This document shows, in pieces, positions 30,401 to 39,400 of a stretch of 64,000 nucleotides of DNA. Made by a program: the position numbers and the translations under genes. The notes under the pieces are model-generated. The model searched no databases. It was not told the origin of the DNA and saw nothing but the letters and a program-made list of their open reading frames with translations. Location of the stretch: contig OX387201.1 of assembly GCA_947561715.1 (NCBI GenBank), positions 6,776,001 through 6,840,000 on the forward strand, read 5' to 3'. The DNA comes from Ascidia mentula (lineage: Eukaryota > Chordata > Ascidiacea > Phlebobranchia > Ascidiidae). The first letter of the stretch is position 1. Every line of letters begins with the position of its first letter.

Positions 30401-33400
30401 TTAGGTACCTACCGGCACCGATACGCATCGAGACTCGACAGCATGCTCCTTTACTCACCATACAATTCTATTAATAGAAGATACGAGAACGCTGGCCTAT
30501 ACATGAGGCAAGTACTCGCGCGTTTATATTTCTGTTCACATAAATGCAAATCACCAAAAAAGCGCCGCATTAAACATAAACAGCTTTTTGCAGCGAGAAG
30601 TTGTTACGTTATAATATATTTGTGCAGCGGTGGTTACCGTACGAACTATCAAAAGCCCAAGATTATTAGACCATGTGCTTGGAACAAGGTCAGCTACAAT
30701 CCTGTCCGCTTGGTTTTGGAGAAAGCAATCAAAACTTCACAGACCAACGCCACCCTAACACTGAAAGCCATTACAAAGACAGGAGTAAGAAAATTTGACG
30801 TTTTGAAGCTAAATTGCCTGCATTATTCAACATAATTCTATTGAAAAGTTCCAATTTGGTAATAATGGTGTTAATGGTATATCTAATTCGATAGGCGTGT
30901 GGGTTTATAATTTTTGATATTGATTGTAATCTTGTATATGTTCATAACGCGCAGGTGAGGATGTGCACAATATGCTACTACTCCGGCTGCTTTCGGGCAC
31001 GTAAAGTCACCGTAACATTCACACTGGCCAGAGTCGACGGCTGCAACTGGGAATCCAAGTGCGATTGCAAACCGGCGGAAAACGTTAGTGGGCATGTACT
31101 GTGATGGGGAGGGGATGATAAGAACGTCGGCGACAAAATGTTCCGACATGAATACTTTAGATAAGGGACAAGTTCTGGTAATGCAAACGAGGGAAGGGTT
31201 GCTTTTAAAACGACAGTCAAAGAAATGCAGCAAGCTCGGATATATTGTAACAATTCAGTGCATATTTAAAGCATATTGTTTTGATTTAAACAGGAAACCG
31301 AAATTAAATGCAACGCTGGTGGAACGGTGCTGTATGTGACGAAGGAAATTGTGAAATTCAACGTCAGTTGCGATCGAAAGGAAGAAACAATCAGCACAGT
31401 AAGTTTAACTGATACCACTGACGGCTGTATGAATAATACCACAATATATGCGTATCTAAAGCCCACTGGAACACCAATACCTCTAAGACAACAATGGCCC
31501 GTCCTGTAAATGCATAAAACCCACAATTTATCAGCAGGATGAGGAAGATGAGGAAATATCAGGAGCGAAAGAGGGACAGGAAAAGGAAACCGAAGACGAT
31601 GATGAGGTGAAAGTTGTTGAAAAAGAGAAGGAAGTCAACGAGATGGAGGAAGATGCAGATCGCGAATCCGCTGTGGCTGCTATGGAGTCGGACGGGATCG
31701 ATGGAAGTGGGAAGAACGATGTGGAGATTGTGAACATTCCCAACATCCCCACGGACGTGAATAGGGCGAAGTCGGCTTCCTTACTTCAGAAGGAACTGGA
31801 GATGGATGGACTCCTTAGGTTCTAAGCTCTGTAATACTGCCAATGCTTGCTTCTATCCATAAACCAAGAAATGACAGAAACTGAACTTCCGCTCATGTAG
31901 CGCGTTGTTAAAACTGGCAAGAATACGAGGATTTTATCGTACATCAAGTTCACATTCCTTGATTATTGTGTTTTTTTATTTCCAGTTCAGTAATATTCTG
32001 TTCTCGGTGTTTAAGTCCATGTTTTATGTTTTGTCACGTATGTTTACAGTAGTTCAACCGCGCATATTCCTAGCATCCCAACTCCACGGTTCCGCTGTTT
32101 TTTGATCACGTGTTTCGTCGCGCAAACATGTAATAGTGATTGTATGCTGTTTCCACGGCGAAAGAATGTTAAAAGTTATCCCGTGCATGAAACTTGACAC
32201 GCAACCGTTTACTTCTGAAGTAAAATCTGTTTTGTAACACGTGCAAATGAAATTGACTGTTGCAGGGCTGAATAAAATGTATTAAATAAGCCAAAGAGAC
32301 TTTGCATTGGTCACGACTACCGCTAGCTGCGGTTGAAGTGCTTGGTGATACTACCGCTAGTGGGAGCTAAAACGCATTGCTTTTTTTGGAGACCAGTTTC
32401 GTGAAGTTCACGGAAGGCGGGAAAAAGCTCTCTGTAAAATTCCATTTGCGAAGGATCAAAGCAGATTGTCAAGTTGCATACAACAGCGTTGAGCACATGA
32501 AATGTCGAGCGGTTGTAACCTAAACACCTTGGTTTTCGAGCACATACGACCGCCGGTCAAACACATTTGCTTCAGCGCGAAACAAAAGAAGGAAAGCACA
32601 GGTAAAAACACCCCGCATATAAGACAAAAGGACGCTGGAAACATCTTATTAGGTCTACAAAAAACAAACTTTTCAGTAGTTCTTTGATTAGGCTTTGTCT
32701 ATTGTATAGAAAATTAGAAAATGGTTCTAAATTTTTATGGTTTATTGAATAAATACACAGAACGTATCATAGACGCACTATGTTTAACCGCATTGCTGTA
32801 TTTGGGGGTAGAATCAGGAGGTTATAAATAAGAAAGCCAACTGAAATGTGGAACAAACAATATTTGTAACAAACTTCTTTGTAGACAATTTGTGCGAGTT
32901 TTAAAAACAACTTAACCGAACCAATCGATTCAGACACAAAGTAATCACAATCTCTCAAGCATTATTTGCAATTTTAGTTGGCGGCGTGTAGACACGATCC
33001 AACAAGCAGGCGAGACACGACAAGAGTAAAAGTAAATGACCGAAGAGAAAAAGGATGAACAGAACACACTGCACACCGGACATTGGAAGGATATATTGCA
33101 CCGTCCAAGTGCATCCACTGGCAGCAAGCTCAGAGTGTCGCAGCAACCAAGAGGGGTAGAAAGTACGGTAATAGTGATTGCTGAGACATTGTACGAAGTG
33201 CAGTATTTATTATGAAAATGCTTTGTTTCAGTTTTGTGTTTGGTTGTTATTGATTTGTTTCGAACATGAAAGTTGCGGCAGCTTTGTGCGCGATCCTTCT
33301 GTTGGTGGTTTTTGGATGTACGAATGCCTACAGCATTTATCCCAGAAGGTCAGTGCAAACGAGAAAACCTTGATACCGCGCGATTTTCAAACAAAACGCG

Positions 33401-36400
33401 CACATAGCAATATTGCTTTAAGCAACGGGCACAATAGTTTGTGTTGGTGAAAATATTTTAGCCCAAGAACCCAACAGACACGTTTTATTCTAGTTCAATT
33501 CCATACCGACAAGGGCGGAATGCCTACCGGCACCAAATCCCACAGGCGCAGTTCGTTCCAGCTGGAGACAGAAACTACGAAAGTTTAAACCAGCGCAATC
33601 TTGGAGGAAACAATCTTGAAGGACGATACCAGAGTGCTTACCGACTGCCTTCTAGACACCACATGGGTCAAAGCAGATACCCGATTGGTCAAAGCAGACA
33701 CCAGGTGGGTCAAAGCAGATACCAGGTGGGTCAACGCAGACACCAGATGGGTCAAAGCAGTTACCCGATGGGTCAGAGCAGATACCAGATGGGTCAACGC
33801 AGACACCAGATGGGTCAAAGCAGTTACCCGATGGGTCAAAGCAGATACCCGATGGGTCAGAGCAGATACCTGATGAAACAAAGCAGATACCCGATGTCCT
33901 GGAAACGATTACCGTACGTTGCCCCCTACCGACGGTTTGTCGCTTTCGAGTGTATTGGTTGTGTAAGTTAGTGTGGGGGGAAATCACTTGGTTTAAAAGG
34001 CACGAACGTAACTAATGGAGTCCCGGATTAAACTGTCGTTGGGTGTGTTGTCACACTTCGTGTATAAATCAGCATATCAGTGAGACATAAGTTAAATAAC
34101 CATATACCGAGTCCACAATCTCGGCAGCTATAACGCGAGAGACTGAAACTTCCAAACTGCTTAACTTTATACAGAGCGGGTTACCGTGCTCCAGTGACTA
34201 ACGGCCGGTGCGCTTGGAATAACCTTGCCTCTACACACGCCAGCATGATTCTGGAGAAAGCGATCGAAGATTCGCAGACAGATGTCAACTTAACGTTGAA
34301 GGATATCACGGCGGCCCAAGTAAGCCAGAGCATTATCGACAATTGGATAAAGCACATTTTATAACTTACTGCAAAAATTTTAAAGTCAAAACATTTTACG
34401 GCCATCATAATGTTTCTCAATAAATCCACTCAGGGATATTTCATGTGACAAAAATGTATGCCGAATTGTATTCTATTTATTGCATGAAGTGCAGTACCTA
34501 AGTTGCACATTTCGTTTGTGTTCATCTACTTTGGAATTGCTTCCAGGTGCGAAATTTTTATGTTAACAGACCTGAAGGACAACAAGGTCGTATACTTCCC
34601 ATATTTCTTGTGCAGGTGAGGTTTTGCAAACGATGCAATTTCTACCGCTGTGTTCCGGCGCGCCACGAGGCCAATGTCACGTTTACACTGGCCAGAGCCC
34701 ATGACTGCGACTGGAGGTCCAAGTGCGATTGCAAAGTGGAAAACGTGAGTCTTGCTTTGAAGTTTGTAACACGTGTCACGCGATAAGAGCGCCTTCAACA
34801 AACTGTTCGACTTGCATTTTTGAGATAAGTGGAATGTAGTTGCAATGTGAAACAAGATGGAGCGACCTGTTCGGCGCTTTAAAGTTAAATTGGGACGAGC
34901 ATTAACGCAAACCAACACATGCAGCACGTTTGCGCAACAACAACGATAATCGCGCATGGCTGCTGGTACAAAGTGTCGGGTACATCGCATAGTGCAAAAA
35001 CCTGCAACTGGTTTATTTTTCTCTTGAACTGCAAATAAATAACTGGATTTCGATTCAGGAAACCGAATTATTCCGATGCGTAGCACGTGGAACAGTGCCT
35101 TATGGGACCAAAGATATTGTCAACTACACCATTACTTGCGAAAATGTTATGGAAGCAAAACCCGGCATGGTAAGTTTTGTTTAACTTTTCTTATTTGTTT
35201 TTAAGAAATTCCGCTTTTCCAAACCTGTTAACGGATGGGTTTACAAAGTTTCATAACTTTGGAAAAGCACTCCACAACTTTACAGCTCCAAAGTCAACAC
35301 CGACACACATAGTAACCCGGTACCCGCAATATCATAGTTGATAAAAAATGCCAGTGGCAACCAGAAATGTACCAGACCACATTCCATGAGCGTGATGTTT
35401 AACATAACAGGGTGACATGCCGGGATCAGATCAAGAGGAAGAGATGGTAGAAAAGGAGGAAGTGGAAGAAGAGGAAGTTAATGAGATGCAAGCGGAAGAT
35501 GCGGGCAGCGACCCTGGAGAAGTTGCCATGGAGACGGCAACGGACGATGGAAGTGGGGGAGATGAAGTGGAAATTGTGAGCATTCCAAACATCCCCACGG
35601 AAGCGAATGAAGCAGAGCCAGCTCCCATTCTGCAGGAGGAATTGGACAATATCAATTTGCAGAGGTTTTAGATGCGATTCCCACTGGCGCAGAAACTGTT
35701 AATTTTGTGTACAAGTAGTAAGATACGATATAAGTAATTTTAAGTGATTTTTATTACTGAATTAAAAATATTTTTCACTCTTTGTGTAAAATACGAATGT
35801 GTTATATTTGCAATTCTTCATTCATCTTATTTAATTTTTAAGTCTGTAACCCCAGCGAATCATTTCCAGTCGAAAATACATATATGTGAGCTTAAATGGT
35901 CGTATTGTGCAAAAGAGCTTGAAGTTTTAAGTTTTATATTTAGCTTAATGAAGACACATAGGACGCCACATGGTCCATTTGCAATGGGATGATAATAGGT
36001 TTGTCGGTTATGCCAAAGACAAAAAACAAAAAAGAGGGGATTTGCAAACTACCCATAGTTAACCTTATCAAGTGAAATGTAGGTAGACCAAAACATATCA
36101 GTAGAATCTGCTGTGGAAGAACAACTTTAAAGGAGGCGGGTTGTGCTTGTCACAAAACTATGATCAAATGTTCGATTTTAAGCTTTTAGCGTTTTCCTAG
36201 GGGTTGCATGCGAAAGTCTTTTTCTTTTGCAGTTTTCTTCAGTTTAGGTCACAATGGCAAACTTTTTTAAAACATAAATTGAAGATTACGTCATGTGCAT
36301 TATAACTACCTTTACTTGGGTTTCACACGTTTATGCTTCAACGCCCTTGCTGATGCTATTTTGTTAATTTTTAGGGGTTTTTAATTTGTCTGTCAACCCT

Positions 36401-39400
36401 GCTTGGCTAACATTTAATAAACGTTTTCGTATTTGACTGCATATTTTGAGTTTTTGTGGTTTTTGATATATCAGGGCGCAAAACCGTACACCTTCGGATA
36501 GTACGCGAGTAGAAACAGTTTAGAGAAAGACGAGAAAATGTTTGTGTTTGAGGACACAATATTCTGTGAAATTTATACAGAACTCATGCGGCCTAAGACC
36601 AGTTAATCGATAACGGCCAACATTTTAAGAAGCCGCCTCTTAATTACAATACACACTGGATATTTAGCTCCGTCTGCACAATGGGATGAACCTCCGGTTC
36701 ACTGTTAGGTAAACGTATAACCTAAAATGGTTACCCAACTTGTACCACAAACGATGAGGTGATAGTGCAGCATTGGGCAACACTACACTAATACACATTT
36801 TAATTGGAAGGCTTTGACAGCAAGCAGCATACACTGCTTTACCCTTCTTCGGCAACGTCGCCATTGATATCAGTAAAACTATAAGTATTTAGTCCTAGCG
36901 TAAGAAATCTGACTTCAACACACGGACTCACGGTGTTCGTTCTAGGATTGTTTCCCGGAAAGCCACTTTCGGTTTTCCCAAAACAACGTCCAGTCCGTAT
37001 TCCTTGTTCATGCGTTGTGCGTATATCTCCAAGTGCAACTCTCCCATACCAGAAACTATTGTCTGTGCAAAACATTTCCGATGTAAGGTTAGTAGGGTTT
37101 GCAAAACAAACTACATTACATCAGTTGCACTGATTAGATCTTACAGGTCCAAACAGCGTGTACATGCACCCTGTATGCAGCTTTCAAAACTACAAACACA
37201 TACACAAAGTTCGCAGTTACGCAAGATTTAAAAAACAGTTTTATTCTCATACAGTGAAGTTGCGTTAAGAGCAAATTTTGCGTTCTGGATTTGTTTGAAC
37301 TTTGTTATGTCATGCAATACAAACATATTGAAATTAATTATGTAAGCTGCAGACAGGTGGCCACTGTTTCGACCTAAAAGGTCTCATCAGTGCAGCTGGT
37401 GTGACTTTCAGACGACTTTGCTGACCAAACGGCCAAGCAAAGACTTCCACTTTGTGGTGACTATACAATCAACGTCATCCGGTGGGCACCAAACTAGGTG
37501 CAACCTTACGGAGAAAACAAGTTGGTAACACTATGGCCAAGCAAAGCTCAACCAATAGTGCCGTCAGGCCCCGTGCCACAATTTTGAAATAATTTTGCAC
37601 AAAACAGGGCAATGATTACACAGCACATAATGATGGTTTATCATGTAGTAAAACACCTGTTTCCTGTGTTTGGTGGAGGTGATTTTAAAAAAGGGAACCT
37701 CGCATCAAAAGCAAAACGAGTCACATTTTTCTTGTGAAGTCTTTGCGCCACTACCTAAAACTCTAAGACTAGGAAGTGCTTTGAAACCTCACCTCCTTCG
37801 CTTCGTCGTCCCATTTCGTCGTGAAAGTTGGATCTTCCCGCACGAAACGGTTGAGGGCTTTGCTTACTTTGTCCGACTGATTGCGGCTGTTACTTTTAAG
37901 AGACATTGACACCACCGGTTCGGGAACGAAAATCGATTCCTGCCGAAAGGCTCGGTTTGAAACAAAAAACTTTTGACAATTGAGATCGGTTGCTAATTTT
38001 ATAGGTTTATCAATACACAAAATGAAATCGAATGTGCTAATAAACCGAAAATGGGCTTTGAAACGACTGGAAACAACTAGTAAAATGAGCTGGAAGAGGA
38101 GCCAGCGTATCGGATCAACTTTACCGAATAAAAGGCGGGTAACAATGGTCACTTCTTTCCTCACACAGATGTGTAGTTCATTGTGGAATTTAATCGGACA
38201 GTGTCGAGTGTTTTATCGCACTTACCATCGAATATTTCGTTTTGGGGCTGGAGACAAACGTGTCTCCACTTGCGCACTCAATACCGAACAACGCGCAGAT
38301 ATCTCCAGCGAAAGTTTCGGGAAGATCCTGAAGAAGATGCTTGTTACAATCGGCGGCAAAGTGACTTGCTTTAAACCGCATACCTCCAATTTGTTGGCGT
38401 GCATTCGCACAAGTCGAGACGCTCTGCATCGCTGTCTGTTGCGGACGTTGTAAAGGTTATCACCCTTGGCAAAGCCGCCCTGGTACATCCGCAGGTACGT
38501 CAGCTGGCCGTACTTGCTTTGCTGTTGAGAAAATGAGACAGATAGTGTATAAGGCAACATATTTCTATAGATTTGGTTCGTGTTGGTGCGACAGTCGTTC
38601 TGTACCTCAAGTTTAAATGCGAGTGCAACCATTTTGTTGTCATAAGTGCGTGTTGGATCCATGAGGACCTTTTTACCTCCAGGATTTTCTCTGCAAAAGA
38701 AAAACAGTAGCAGTGGTTGAATGTTTGTAATTAGGGGCAAGGGTGAATTCGTTCTGAAACCACTTCTCGTAATCTACCCTATCTCCAAGGAAGTGTTTCG
38801 CAAATTAGGCAACCGCGACTTAGCTTGAACTACATCTCAATAAGCACAGAACAATATGTATTAATTTATATCGTGCTTATTTTCAAGATATTTTTTTCAA
38901 TTAGAAATATTCTGGTATGCTCAGGAGGCCACGGGCTAACGTTTGAACACCCCACCTTTAACCATAGAAACAGATAAGAAATGTACAAAGGGAGAAATAA
39001 AATATCTTACATCAATTTTCGACACTTACTCTGTGGCCGTGCTGGCGTCAAAGGCAAAATTTTGTACTTCAGAGGGGTTTGGTAAGTAATCGACGACAGC
39101 GTCCAGCAGAGGTTGTACGCCCTTGTTTTTCAGCGCAGTGCCCATCAGCACTGGAGTAAACGTTCGCGCTACCGTCGTCCGCCGGATTGCCGCCTAGATT
39201 TAAGTTGTCGTTGTGTAAAGCGATACCTGCAACTAGGTTTGTGACCAAGCGGAGAAATATATTTTATAACTGCAAATAAATATCAAGTGTAATCGCCTTT
39301 TTCGTGCACCATTGAAGTTTTTAAAAAAAACTAAAAGTCATGGCATGTATGACAATGTTTGTTTTACTTTTGTCAAAGAAATTATGAATTTAAAAAGTGG

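Noticed and set aside
33585..33987. Long open frames on the minus strand and in other plus frames over the 21-bp repeat
   Set aside because: A repeat unit divisible by three keeps many frames open. Only the frame joined to the signal-peptide exon and the cystatin-like exons has splice support.
34547..34615. Alternative upstream acceptor for exon 4 of the third paralogue
   Set aside because: In frame and possible, but the twins have no equivalent and their exon 4 matches the shorter form exactly in length. Kept only as an alternative.
37980..38453. 157-codon plus-strand frame
   Set aside because: Antisense of gfm1 exons 9-10, which are clearly coding on the minus strand.
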